Source of the DNA: Fontibacterium meridianamericanum
Lineage (GTDB): Bacteria > Pseudomonadota > Alphaproteobacteria > Pelagibacterales > Pelagibacteraceae
Direction: 5' to 3'
DNA length: 64,000 nucleotides
Assembly (NCBI GenBank): GCA_965235635.1
Contig: CBDDYR010000004.1
Location: 89,463-153,462, forward strand
The notes below the pieces were generated by a model that ran no database searches, had not been told where the DNA came from, and saw nothing but the letters and a program-made list of their open reading frames with translations. A program made the position numbers and the translations under genes. Every line of letters begins with the position of its first letter. Position 1 is the stretch's first letter. Positions 18,028 to 26,096 of this stretch are shown piece after piece.

Positions 18028-18359
18028 AAAATAATTATTATTAATGATACAATGCCAACAACGGGAAGTATAGCCGAGTATAACATTATAAGTTTATTTA
18101 AAATTCCTTTGACACGTTCATCTTGGATGTAATCTTCAACAATTTCACCTAGACCTAATTTTAAATGCAGGCCTGCAAATATTAAAAATAAAGTAAAAAT
18201 AGTTATTGATAAATAGTTATCAAAAAAATCTAATGCCCCCGTGTAATCTTGATTAACTAAATCAACTAAGGAGTATAAAAAAAACAATAACAACGGTATT
18301 AGCACAACTGCGCTAACTCTTTGTATTATCCATTTATTTAAAGCATGATTTTTGATCAT
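18024..18359 (-). CDS. sdhD: Succinate dehydrogenase membrane anchor subunit SdhD
   Basis: Small cytochrome b556-type anchor (111 aa from the chosen start) with three transmembrane helices; it helps bind heme and ubiquinone for complex II. The segment HLKLGLGEIVEDYI contains the conserved heme-ligand histidine and the Asp-Tyr pair near the quinone site. I chose the ATG at 18359 because it makes the ATGA four-base overlap with the sdhC stop that is used at other junctions here; an ATG three codons further upstream (18368) is possible and would overlap sdhC by 13 bp. Confidence 0.9.
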   Translation of the reverse strand: MIKNHALNKWIIQRVSAVVLIPLLLFFLYSLVDLVNQDYTGALDFFDNYLSITIFTLFLIFAGLHLKLGLGEIVEDYIQDERVKGILNKLIMLYSAILPVVGIVSLIIIIL

Positions 18360-18727
18360 ATAATCCAAATAAAAAATGTTGTTAAAATAGATAAAAATAA
18401 AACAATGATTCCAGAGAGATTTGCAGTTTTAATTTCATAACCATAACCAAAATCCCACGAAAGATGTCTGATGCCATTAAACATGTGGTAAACGAATGAC
18501 CATGTAAAACCCACCAAAATAAATTTACCTATGAAGCTTCTTAAAAATTTTTGATAAAAATTATAATATTCAGGTCCTAAAGCTAAAAATAAAATCCATA
18601 AAACTATTAAGAAAAATCCAGCAGTATTAATGACTCCTGTCAGTCTATGGGTGATTGATAATAAAGAAGAAAACTGCCACTTATAAATCTGAATATGAGG
18701 GGATAACGGACCAGAACTTTTTTCCAT
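18356..18727 (-). CDS. sdhC: Succinate dehydrogenase cytochrome b556 subunit SdhC
   Basis: Membrane anchor of complex II, 123 aa with three hydrophobic helices. It begins MEKSSGPLSPHIQIYKWQ and has the quinone-site SITHRLTGVI motif and the heme-ligand helix HMFNGIRHLSWD. It is the first sdh gene, with only 8 bp between the asd stop (18736-18738) and its ATG, so sdhCDAB may be read from the leucine/asd transcript. No separate promoter is visible in that gap. Confidence 0.96.
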   Translation of the reverse strand: MEKSSGPLSPHIQIYKWQFSSLLSITHRLTGVINTAGFFLIVLWILFLALGPEYYNFYQKFLRSFIGKFILVGFTWSFVYHMFNGIRHLSWDFGYGYEIKTANLSGIIVLFLSILTTFFIWII

Positions 18728-18735
18728 AAAAAATA

Positions 18736-19760
18736 TTAATTATTTTTTATATACTTTTTAACCAAAACCTCCGCTATTTGCACTCCATTAAAGGCCGCAC
18801 CTTTTAATAAGTTGTCCGAAACCACCCATAAATTAACTGCATTTTTTGTAGGATCTTTTCTAATTCTGGAAATATAAGTTAAAAAACTTCCAGTGCACTC
18901 AGCTGGAGTTGCATAGCCACCATTTTTTTGCTCGATCTATAACTTTGCAACCTGGGGCTTTTGATTAAAATAGATCTAATTTGCTTTATATTAAATCTTT
19001 TTTTTGAATTCAATATTTACAGATTCAGAATGTGAAACAAGAACAGGTACACGAACGCAAGTAGCTGTTAACTTTAATATTTTTATCTAATATTTTTTTA
19101 GTTTCATTTTCCATTTTCCACTCCTCTTTAGTGGAACCATCTTTCATAAAAACATCAATATGAGGAATAACGTTAAAAGCTATTTGTTTTGTAAATTTAA
19201 TTGGTTTAATCTTTTTTTTTGCAAGATAATTTTTAGTCTGAGAAATAAGTTCATCCATTGCAGCTTTTCCAGCTCCAGATACAGATTGATAGGTTGAGGT
19301 AACTACTCGAGTTATTTTAAACTTATCATGAAGAGGTTTTAAAGCTAACACCAATTGTGCTAGTCGAACAATTTGGATTTGAAATAATATTTTTCTTTCT
19401 ATAATATTTAAGTGCATTTTCATTAACCTCTGGAACTACTAAAGGGATATCTTTTAACATGTCTAAATTGTTTAGAATGCTCAATAACCGTTGAATACTT
19501 TGCAATCTTTGGAGCTAAAGTTTTTGCAAGCTTTGATCCTGCGCAAAAAAAAGTGATATGCGCTTTTTTAAAATCAAAATCTATCTAAATTTTTGAACTC
19601 TAATTTTTTTATTTCTAAAATTTATAAAACTCCCAGCACTACGTTTTAGAAGATAATAAATATAAATATATTAACTGGAAATCTCTCTTCTTTCTAAAGC
19701 TTCTACCGTTTTCCTTCCCACATTACCGGTGCTGCCTACAATTGCGATATTAACTTTCAT
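18736..19760 (-). pseudogene. asd: Aspartate-semialdehyde dehydrogenase, interrupted by many frameshifts
   Basis: The 1025-bp region encodes nearly all of an Asd protein (about 340 aa expected) but in at least eight frame segments. Seen in order: ATG at 19760 giving MKVNIAIVGSTGNVGRKT (NADP-binding), RSAGSFINFRNKK, AHITFFCAGSKLAKTLAP, DIPLVVPEVNENALKYY, SNPNCST with the catalytic cysteine, QLVLALKPLHDKFKITRVV and STYQSVSGAGKAAMDEL, IPHIDVFMKDGSTKEEWKM, then TATCVRVPVLVSHSESVNIEF, APGCKVI, GGYATPAECTG and NLWVVSDNLLKGAAFNG, ending at TAA 18736. Asd makes aspartate semialdehyde for lysine/diaminopimelate, threonine and methionine. Conserved motifs persist between shifts, which favours sequence error over decay. 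It directly follows the leuB stop. Confidence 0.9.
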
Positions 19761-20855
19761 TTATTTTAATTTAGAAATTACCAAATCTCCCATTTGTGAA
19801 GTTGAAACTTTTTTCTTTCCCTCTTCCATAATATCTGCTGTTCGATGGCCATCTTTTAAAACATCTTTGACTGCTTTATCAAGCATGTCGGCATCTTTAT
19901 CCATATCAAAAGAATATCGGAGTGCCATAGAAAAACTTAATATTGATGCAAGCGGATTTGCAATATTTTTACCTGCTATATCAGGTGCTGAGCCATGACA
20001 AGGTTCATACATTGATTTAAATTTTCCATCTTTATTTTTTCCACTTAATGATGCGGATGGTAACATCCCAAGTGAACCCGTTAACATCCCAGCCTCATCT
20101 GAAAGCATATCACCAAATAAGTTATCCGTTACGATCACATCAAATTGTTTAGGATTTCTAACTAATTGCATCGCGCAATTATCCGCTAACATATGGCTAA
20201 GTTCTACATCTTTAAATTCTTTTTTGTGGAGTTCCTCTACTTCTTCTCTCCATAATAAACCCGCTTCCATAACATTAGATTTCTCACATGAAGTCACTTT
20301 GTTATTTCTCTTTCTTGCAAGTTCAAAAGCAACTCTTGCAACTCTTTGAATTTCGCTTGATGTATAAGTATGAGTATTTATTCCTTTTTTCTCGCCATTA
20401 GATAATTTTTCAACCCCTCTTGGAGTTCCAAAATAAATCCCTCCGGTAAGTTCTCGAACAATCATAATATCTAAATCAGAAACAACTTCCGGCTTTAAAG
20501 TTGAAGCATTCGCAAGTTCTTTAAAACAAATTGCAGGTCTTAAATTTGCAAATAACTCTAAATCTTTTCTAAGTCTTAAAAGAGCTCTTTCAGGTTTTTT
20601 TGAAAATTCTAATTTGTCCCACTTTGGACCACCCACCGCTCCTAATAAAACTGCATCACTTGCCAAAGCAATATCCATTACTTTATCAGTAATTGGAGTG
20701 CCATGTTTATCAAAAGAAATTCCTCCGGCTAATTCTTCGGTGATATCAAAATCTGCAGATTTATTTTTATTAAACCAAACAATAATTTTTTTAACCTCAT
20801 TCATTACCTCTGGTCCAATTCCATCTCCAGCAAGAATAAGAAGTTTTTTTTTCAT
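19761..20855 (-). CDS. leuB: 3-Isopropylmalate dehydrogenase
   Basis: Oxidative decarboxylase of the leucine pathway (364 aa). It has LAGDGIGPEVMNEV, the substrate-binding arginine region RALLRLRKDLELFANLRPA, RELTGGIYFG with ERGVEKL-type residues, and the metal-binding DNLFGDMLSDEA. I chose the ATG at 20855, which overlaps the leuD stop as TAATG; a longer reading from 20867 would add MALL and overlap leuD by 13 bp. It is followed immediately by the asd ATG. Confidence 0.96.
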   Translation of the reverse strand: MKKKLLILAGDGIGPEVMNEVKKIIVWFNKNKSADFDITEELAGGISFDKHGTPITDKVMDIALASDAVLLGAVGGPKWDKLEFSKKPERALLRLRKDLELFANLRPAICFKELANASTLKPEVVSDLDIMIVRELTGGIYFGTPRGVEKLSNGEKKGINTHTYTSSEIQRVARVAFELARKRNNKVTSCEKSNVMEAGLLWREEVEELHKKEFKDVELSHMLADNCAMQLVRNPKQFDVIVTDNLFGDMLSDEAGMLTGSLGMLPSASLSGKNKDGKFKSMYEPCHGSAPDIAGKNIANPLASILSFSMALRYSFDMDKDADMLDKAVKDVLKDGHRTADIMEEGKKKVSTSQMGDLVISKLK

Positions 20856-21457
20856 TAATAAAGCCAAGGAGTTAAATTTTTCTTTTTTTGTTCAAAGGTA
20901 TTAATTTTTGCATCTTTTTTTAAAGTAAGAGCAATATCATCATAGCCATTTAATAAACAATCTTTTCTAAACGGCTCAATTTCGAAATCAAAAGGTCTAT
21001 TGTCTCCTTTGTGAATTTTTTGATCAATCAAATCTATCTCAATCTCTTTATTTTGTTTTGCAGCCTCCGATAATTCTTTGACCTGATTTTCTGGAAGAAT
21101 AATTGGTAAAATTCCATTTTTAAAACAGTTGTTATAAAAAATATCTGCAAAACTTTCAGCAATAATACATCGAATACCAAAATCTAATAATGCCCATGGC
21201 GCATGTTCTCTTGATGATCCACAACCAAAATTTTTACCTGAAATCAAAATTTTAGCCTTATTGTAAGGCACATTATTTAAAATAAAATTTTTTATTGGGT
21301 TGCCTTTTTCATCATAACGCATCTCATAAAATAGAGCTGATCCAAGACCGGTTCTTTTAATAGTTTTTAAAAATTGTTTTGGAATAATCATATCCGTATC
21401 TACATTTGTGATCGGAAGATCAGCGGCAATACTTTTAAGCTTGGTAAATTTTTCCAT
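20855..21457 (-). CDS. leuD: 3-Isopropylmalate dehydratase small subunit
   Basis: Swivel-domain subunit (200 aa) of isopropylmalate isomerase, working with LeuC. It has NVDTDMIIPKQFLKT at the N-terminus and the signature GKNFGCGSSREHAPWALLDFGI, then IIAESFADIFYNNCFKNGILPI. Start and stop codons overlap those of leuC and leuB by one base each, so the three leu genes are tightly coupled. Confidence 0.97.
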   Translation of the reverse strand: MEKFTKLKSIAADLPITNVDTDMIIPKQFLKTIKRTGLGSALFYEMRYDEKGNPIKNFILNNVPYNKAKILISGKNFGCGSSREHAPWALLDFGIRCIIAESFADIFYNNCFKNGILPIILPENQVKELSEAAKQNKEIEIDLIDQKIHKGDNRPFDFEIEPFRKDCLLNGYDDIALTLKKDAKINTFEQKKKNLTPWLY

Positions 21458-22857
21458 TAAATAATCTTTCTAATATCTACAAATTTACCCTCGATTGCCG
21501 CAGCCGCTGCCATCACTGGGCTAACAAGATGTGTTCTTCCTCCTCGTCCTTGTCTTCCTTCAAAGTTTCTATTTGAAGTCGAAGCACATCTTTCTTTTGG
21601 TTTTAATTGATCCGGGTTCATTCCAAGACACATTGAGCATCCTGGTTCTCTCCAATCAAATCCTGATTCTTTAAATATTTTATCTAAACCTTCTTTTTCA
21701 GCTTGTAATTTTACAAGTCCTGAGCCTGGAACAACAATTGCATCCACACTTTTATTTACTTTTTTTCCTTTAACTATTTTTGCAACTTCTCTTAAATCTT
21801 CAATTCTTCCATTAGTGCAAGAGCCAATAAAAACCTTATCAATTTTGATGTCCTGAATTGCGGTATTTGGTTCTAAGCCCATATAATCTAATGATCTTAA
21901 TATAGATTTCTTTCTATCTTCATTTTTTTCTAAATTTGGATCAGGAACTTTCCCATTAATAGAAGCTGTATCTTGAGGACTTGTTCCCCAAGTGACAGTT
22001 GGCTCAATATCTTTTCCTTGTAAAAAAAGCTCTCGATCAAATTTAGCATCTTTATCAGTATATAAAGTGCTCCAATATTTTACTGCTTTTTCCCAATTAT
22101 CTCCCTTAGGAGCCAAGGGTCTTCCTTTAATATAATCAAAAGTTTTTTGATCAGGAGCAACTAATCCAGCTCGAGCACCCGCTTCGATGCTCATATTACA
22201 AACTGTCATTCTTTCCTCCATAGAGAAATTTCTAAAAACCTCTCCACAATATTCAATAACATACCCCGTTCCACCTGCAGTGCCGATCTTTCCAATAATA
22301 GATAAGATGACATCTTTAGCAGTTACTCCTAATGGTAATTTACCATCCACACTAATTTTAAAATTTTTTGCTCGACTTTGAATTAAAGTTTGTGTTGCAA
22401 GAACATGTTCTACTTCAGAGGTTCCAATTCCAAAAGCTAATGCACCAAATGCACCATGAGTTGAAGTGTGGCTATCTCCACAAACAATTGTCATACCAGG
22501 TTGCGTAAATCCTTGTTCAGGACCAATAACATGAACAATACCTTGTCGTTTATCTGTTAAGCCAAAAAATTCTATACCAAAATCTTTACAATTTTTAGAA
22601 AGTGTTTCTACTTGGATTGCAGATTCTTTATCAGATATTCCTTTTGATCGATCAGTTGTTGGAACGTTATGATCAACGACTGCTAATGTTGAACCAGGTA
22701 ATTTTACTTTTCTATTAGATAAACGTAAGCCCTCAAATGCCTGAGGACTTGTTACTTCATGAACTAAATGCCTATCAATATATAAAAGTGAAGTTCCGTC
22801 ATTTTGTTCATCAACTAAATGACTCTCCCATATTTTGTCGTAAAGTGTCTTTGCCAT
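21457..22857 (-). CDS. leuC: 3-Isopropylmalate dehydratase large subunit
   Basis: Aconitase-family subunit carrying the 4Fe-4S cluster that isomerises isopropylmalate. It is 466 aa when started at the ATG at 22857 (MAKTLYDKIWESHLV), the normal family start; an upstream in-frame ATG at 22944 would add 29 lysine/arginine-rich residues and run into rplS, so I reject it. Cluster cysteines are visible in FIGSCTNGR and in CSMCLGMNPD; DSHTSTHGAFGALAFGIGTSE is conserved. It is first of leuCDB and lies 16 bp downstream of rplS. Confidence 0.97.
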   Translation of the reverse strand: MAKTLYDKIWESHLVDEQNDGTSLLYIDRHLVHEVTSPQAFEGLRLSNRKVKLPGSTLAVVDHNVPTTDRSKGISDKESAIQVETLSKNCKDFGIEFFGLTDKRQGIVHVIGPEQGFTQPGMTIVCGDSHTSTHGAFGALAFGIGTSEVEHVLATQTLIQSRAKNFKISVDGKLPLGVTAKDVILSIIGKIGTAGGTGYVIEYCGEVFRNFSMEERMTVCNMSIEAGARAGLVAPDQKTFDYIKGRPLAPKGDNWEKAVKYWSTLYTDKDAKFDRELFLQGKDIEPTVTWGTSPQDTASINGKVPDPNLEKNEDRKKSILRSLDYMGLEPNTAIQDIKIDKVFIGSCTNGRIEDLREVAKIVKGKKVNKSVDAIVVPGSGLVKLQAEKEGLDKIFKESGFDWREPGCSMCLGMNPDQLKPKERCASTSNRNFEGRQGRGGRTHLVSPVMAAAAAIEGKFVDIRKII

Positions 22858-22873
22858 TAAATAAAAACTAGTA

Positions 22874-23392
22874 TTACTTCTTTTTATTCTGAGCTTCTGT
22901 CTTTGGCGCTGAAGCTTTTTCCACATTTTTTGGAGCCTGTTCAACAGCTATATCTGTTTGTGCTTCAATATTTTGGACAGCCTCTTTTTTAGGTAAAGGT
23001 TGAATAATATCTACACCGATTTTTTTTCTAATTTTTTCAGTAATTCTAGCTGATTTACCAGTTCTTTCTCTTAAGTAATAAAGTTTTGCTCTTCTTACTT
23101 TTCCGCTTCTGATAACTTCAACTGATTCTACATTTGGACTATGAACTGGAAATAATCTTTCAACACCCTCACCGAAAGAAATTTTTCTAACTGTAAAAGT
23201 AGAATTAATTCCTTTATTTTTTTTAGCAATACAAACCCCTTCATAAGCTTGCACTCTTTGTCTTTTTCCTTCAATAATTCGAACGTTTACTTTTAAAGTA
23301 TCTCCCGGAGAAAATTCTGGAAATTTTTTTTCTCCAATTTTCTTAATATGAAGTTTATCTAATTCGTCTATTCTCATTGTAGAAATTTGCAT
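22874..23392 (-). CDS. rplS: 50S ribosomal protein L19 with a charged C-terminal tail
   Basis: L19 sits at the 30S-50S interface. Residues to about 120 match the family, with FSPGDTLKVNVRIIEG, RVQAYEGVCIAKKNKG, FTVRKISFGEGVERLFPVHSP and KVRRAKLYYLRERTGKSARI. The protein is 172 aa against about 115-130 normally. The extra C-terminus is low-complexity (Ala, Glu, Lys, Pro, Gln) and ends in NKKK. It lies 10 bp downstream of trmD in the conserved rpsP-trmD-rplS group. Confidence 0.97.
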   Translation of the reverse strand: MQISTMRIDELDKLHIKKIGEKKFPEFSPGDTLKVNVRIIEGKRQRVQAYEGVCIAKKNKGINSTFTVRKISFGEGVERLFPVHSPNVESVEVIRSGKVRRAKLYYLRERTGKSARITEKIRKKIGVDIIQPLPKKEAVQNIEAQTDIAVEQAPKNVEKASAPKTEAQNKKK

Positions 23393-23402
23393 TAAAATTT
23401 AG

Positions 23403-24089
23403 TTATTTATGATATTTTTCCCATAAGTCTTGTCTCTGGCGACGTGTTATATCCTCGGATTGTGCTAAGCGCCAGTCCTTAATTTTAGCGTGATTCCCAG
23501 ACAAAAGTACTTCTGGAACAGTTCTTCCTTTCCACTCTTGGGGTTTTGTATATTGCGGATATTCTAATAAATTATTTTCAAAACTCTCTTCATTCAAAGA
23601 AGAAGAATTGCCAAGAACGCCCGGCAACAATCTAAGTATGGTGTCTAAAAAAACAAACGCAGCTGTTTCACCACCGGATAAAATAAAATCACCAATACTT
23701 ATTTCTCTTATCTTTCTTTCTTCTATAACTCTCTGATCAATTCCCTCAAAGTGTCCACAAATAAGATCTACTCCATTTTTTTGTGATAATTCTCTTGCAA
23801 CTTTTTGAGTTAATAATTCACCTCTAGGACTTAGATAAATAAGTTCATTTTTAGAGTTTTTAATATTCTTATCCAAACAATGATCTATTACATCGGCACG
23901 CATAACCATTCCACTTCCTCCACCAAAAGGAGTGTCATCCACACTTCCGTGTTTATCTAAAGCATAGTCCCTGATGTTAACAACATCGAGTGACCAGATT
24001 TTATTTTCTCTAGCTCTTTTATAAAGCCCGATATCTAAAATCCCCGGAAAAAATTCTGGGTATAAAGTGAATATTTTCGCAGACCACAT
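23403..24089 (-). CDS. trmD: tRNA (guanine-N1)-methyltransferase
   Basis: Knotted SPOUT methyltransferase (228 aa) making m1G37 next to the anticodon, which prevents +1 frameshifting. It begins with MWSAKIFTLYPEFFPGILDIG and has the knot/SAM regions YLSPRGELLTQ, LICGHFEGIDQRVIEE and SIGDFILSGGE, and VPEVLLSGNHAKI near the end. It lies between rpsP (5 bp) and rplS (10 bp). Confidence 0.97.
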   Translation of the reverse strand: MWSAKIFTLYPEFFPGILDIGLYKRARENKIWSLDVVNIRDYALDKHGSVDDTPFGGGSGMVMRADVIDHCLDKNIKNSKNELIYLSPRGELLTQKVARELSQKNGVDLICGHFEGIDQRVIEERKIREISIGDFILSGGETAAFVFLDTILRLLPGVLGNSSSLNEESFENNLLEYPQYTKPQEWKGRTVPEVLLSGNHAKIKDWRLAQSEDITRRQRQDLWEKYHK

Positions 24090-24094
24090 AATAG

Positions 24095-24544
24095 TTAATT
24101 TGCTTTTGGAGCCTCCGCTTCTGGTGCTTTTTCTTCAGCTTTTGGAGCTTGTGCTGGAGCTGCTTCCGCTGCTGGAGCTGCCGCTTCTGCTGCTGGAGCC
24201 GCTGGTGCTTCTTTTGGAGCTTGTGCAGCTTTTAATCTTTCTTGAGCTTTCTTTTTAGGCAAAGCTTTAATTGGATTATTTCTTTTTTCAGGAACAGGAG
24301 CTAGATTTGCAGCACCTAAAAACTTTGCAACTCTTAAGGTAGGCTTAGCTCCTATTTTAAGCCAATGAGTTATTCTTTCTGACTCTAAACTTAATCTTTC
24401 TGGTTTGCTTTTTGGTAATAACGGATTGAAGTATCCAAGTTTTTCAATAAATTTTCCATCTCTTGGGTTTCTAGAATCTGCAACTACGATTTGATAAAAG
24501 GGTCTTTTTTTTGTTCCCCCTCTAGATAGTCTTATTTTTAACAT
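24095..24544 (-). CDS. rpsP: 30S ribosomal protein S16 with Ala/Pro/Glu-rich tail
   Basis: S16 helps 30S assembly. The first 80 or so residues are standard (MLKIRLSRGGTKKRPFYQIV, SRNPRDGKFIEKLGYFNP, ERITHWLKIGAKPT, VAKFLGA). The total is 149 aa, nearly twice the E. coli length, because of a C-terminal tail rich in Ala, Pro, Glu and Lys with imperfect repeats of AAPAAEA. The DNA for this tail is clearly more GC-rich than its surroundings, which follows from the Ala/Pro codons. Confidence 0.96.
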   Translation of the reverse strand: MLKIRLSRGGTKKRPFYQIVVADSRNPRDGKFIEKLGYFNPLLPKSKPERLSLESERITHWLKIGAKPTLRVAKFLGAANLAPVPEKRNNPIKALPKKKAQERLKAAQAPKEAPAAPAAEAAAPAAEAAPAQAPKAEEKAPEAEAPKAN

Positions 24545-24556
24545 TTGTTTTCCTTT

Positions 24557-25918
24557 CTATTTTAGATTGTTAAATAACTCTGGAGGTATTCCATCTAAAC
24601 CGCCAAAATCTCTTCCGCCACCTTGTGACATTCTTTTCATCATGCCTGTCATCATTTTATGTTGTTTTAGAAGCTTGTTTACTAAAGCGATGTCAGTTCC
24701 TGAACCATTCGCTATTCTTTTTTTTCTAGAACCATCAATAATTTTTGGATTGTCTCTTTCTTTTGGAGTCATTGATAAAATAACTGCCTCTTGTTTGCCA
24801 AGAAGACCTTCATCAATATCTGCTTCTTCTATTTGTTTTTTAATCTTAGAAATACCAGGAATCATTCCCAGAACCTTTCCCATGCCACCAATTTTTTTCA
24901 TTTGTCTAAGCTGTTTTAAATAATCATTAAAAGTGAATTGCCCTTTTTTAAAATTTTCTTCTAGTTCTTCAACTTCTTCTTTTTTTAAATTTTCAGATAC
25001 TTTTTCAACAAGAGAAACCACATCTCCCATTCCTAAAATTCTGTTTGCAATTCTTTCCGGATGAAATATTTCAAAATCGTCAATTTTTTCACCCACTCCT
25101 AAAAATTTAATAGGACAATTAGCAACTGACTTCATACTAAGAGCGGCACCACCTTTTCCATCGCCGTCTATTCTTGTTAAGATTATTCCAGTTAAATCGA
25201 CTGTTTTTTTAAACTCACTCGCAATATTTACAGCGTCTTGTCCTGTTAAAGAGTCGGCAACTAAAAAAGTTTCAATTGGATTAATTATTTTTTTTAAATT
25301 ATTCAACTCACTCATCATCATGCTATCAATTTGTGTTCGTCCGGCCGTATCAAAAATGATTACATCAGATCCTGATAAGGAAGCCGCTGCTAAAGTTCTT
25401 TGAGTAATTTCTATTGGAAGTTGTCCTTCTATAATTGGAATTGTTTGAATATTATTTTGACTACCTAATAATTCTAATTGTTTTTGAGCTGCTGGACGAT
25501 AAACGTCTAAGCTCGATAACATCACTTTTTTATTAAAATTCTTTTCAATAAATTTTGCAATTTTTGCTGATGTGGTTGTTTTTCCTGAACCCTGCAAACC
25601 CACAACCAATATTTTTGCCGGAGGAACTGTATTAAGATTAATTTCTGATTTTTCGCTTCCTAAAATTTTAACAAGTTCATCAAATACAATTTTTACAAGA
25701 AATTGTCCTGGAGTTATGGATTTTAAAACTTCTTGACCGATTGCTTTTGGCTTAACATTTGCAATAAATTCTTTAGCAACGGAAAGAGCAACGTCTGACT
25801 CGAGAAGGGCCTGACGAATTTTACGTAATCCTTCATCAACTTGTTTTTCATCTAATTGAGTGCTTTTATTAAAAAAAGAAAAAGCGGACTCAATTTTACT
25901 TGTTAAATTTTCAAACAT
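24557..25918 (-). CDS. ffh: Signal recognition particle protein Ffh
   Basis: SRP54 GTPase that binds signal sequences and SRP RNA and targets ribosomes to the membrane with FtsY. 453 aa. It has the N helical bundle, G1 motif GLQGSGKTT at about 107-115, DTAGR, TRIDGDGKGG, and the methionine-rich M domain with MTPKERDNPKIIDGSRKKRIANGSGT, then MMTGMMKRMSQGGG. The start has a GGAG ribosome-binding site 8 bases upstream. About 105 nt of leader before the ATG can fold into three hairpins (separate entry). Confidence 0.98.
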   Translation of the reverse strand: MFENLTSKIESAFSFFNKSTQLDEKQVDEGLRKIRQALLESDVALSVAKEFIANVKPKAIGQEVLKSITPGQFLVKIVFDELVKILGSEKSEINLNTVPPAKILVVGLQGSGKTTTSAKIAKFIEKNFNKKVMLSSLDVYRPAAQKQLELLGSQNNIQTIPIIEGQLPIEITQRTLAAASLSGSDVIIFDTAGRTQIDSMMMSELNNLKKIINPIETFLVADSLTGQDAVNIASEFKKTVDLTGIILTRIDGDGKGGAALSMKSVANCPIKFLGVGEKIDDFEIFHPERIANRILGMGDVVSLVEKVSENLKKEEVEELEENFKKGQFTFNDYLKQLRQMKKIGGMGKVLGMIPGISKIKKQIEEADIDEGLLGKQEAVILSMTPKERDNPKIIDGSRKKRIANGSGTDIALVNKLLKQHKMMTGMMKRMSQGGGRDFGGLDGIPPELFNNLK

Positions 25919-26026
25919 TTTTTTTCTCCAGCAGCAATCGCACTAGTGGGCGAATATCGCTGACTAGTGTTGATCTCCTTCATCAGAAGGACACCACAAA
26001 ACCTGCTTATTTTTGTGGAAAATTTT
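25919..26026 (-). ncRNA. Structured 5' leader of ffh (three hairpins; unidentified cis-regulatory RNA candidate)
   Basis: Read on the minus strand, the leader holds three successive inverted repeats. Hairpin 1 pairs 26011-26018 with 25994-26001 (CCACAAAA/TTTTGTGG, 9-nt loop). Hairpin 2 pairs 25986-25991 with 25976-25981 (TCCTTC/GAAGGA, 4-nt loop). Hairpin 3 pairs 25963-25969 with 25941-25947 (CACTAGT/ACTAGTG), then after a 2x2 internal loop GCGA/TCGC closes a 3-nt loop. The GGAG ribosome-binding site follows 14 nt later. I do not recognise a riboswitch class, and the SRP RNA tetraloop and GGAAGGAAGCAGC motif are absent. The 5' end is inferred from the promoter call. Confidence 0.55.
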
Positions 26027-26032
26027 ATTAAA

Positions 26033-26059
26033 AGTATATTTTACTATTTTAAAAGTCAA
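26033..26059 (-). promoter_or_regulatory. Candidate promoter of ffh
   Basis: On the minus strand TTGACT (26059-26054) and TATACT (26038-26033) are good -35 and -10 boxes separated by 15 bp (TACTTT would give 17 bp). Transcription would begin near 26026, a few bases before the first leader hairpin, which fits the leader being a defined RNA. Reading is by eye only. Confidence 0.45.
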
Positions 26060-26096
26060 TAATTGAGAATATTTGTAAGATACAACGACAAAATAG

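Noticed and set aside
19025..19423. A stand-alone 132-aa protein
   Set aside because: Its middle is plainly Asd sequence and both ends run into other frames of the same gene; it is a fragment of the frameshifted asd.
22858..22944. Upstream start for leuC adding 29 residues
   Set aside because: The extension overlaps rplS, is a lysine/arginine string from another frame of it, and the normal LeuC start MAKTLYDK is present at 22857.
24067..24258. Leucine-rich plus-strand frame
   Set aside because: It is the antisense shadow of the Ala/Pro/Glu-rich tail of rpsP.
25903..25983. Small upstream reading frame in the ffh leader (ATG in hairpin 2, 26 codons, overlapping the ffh start)
   Set aside because: It has no ribosome-binding site, its codons follow the stem sequences rather than the usual codon use, and the peptide has no arrest motif I recognise.
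25920..26020. SRP (4.5S-type) RNA gene next to ffh
   Set aside because: The conserved domain IV motif (GGAAGGAAGCAGC-like) is absent on both strands, and the stems are three separate short hairpins, not one long rod.
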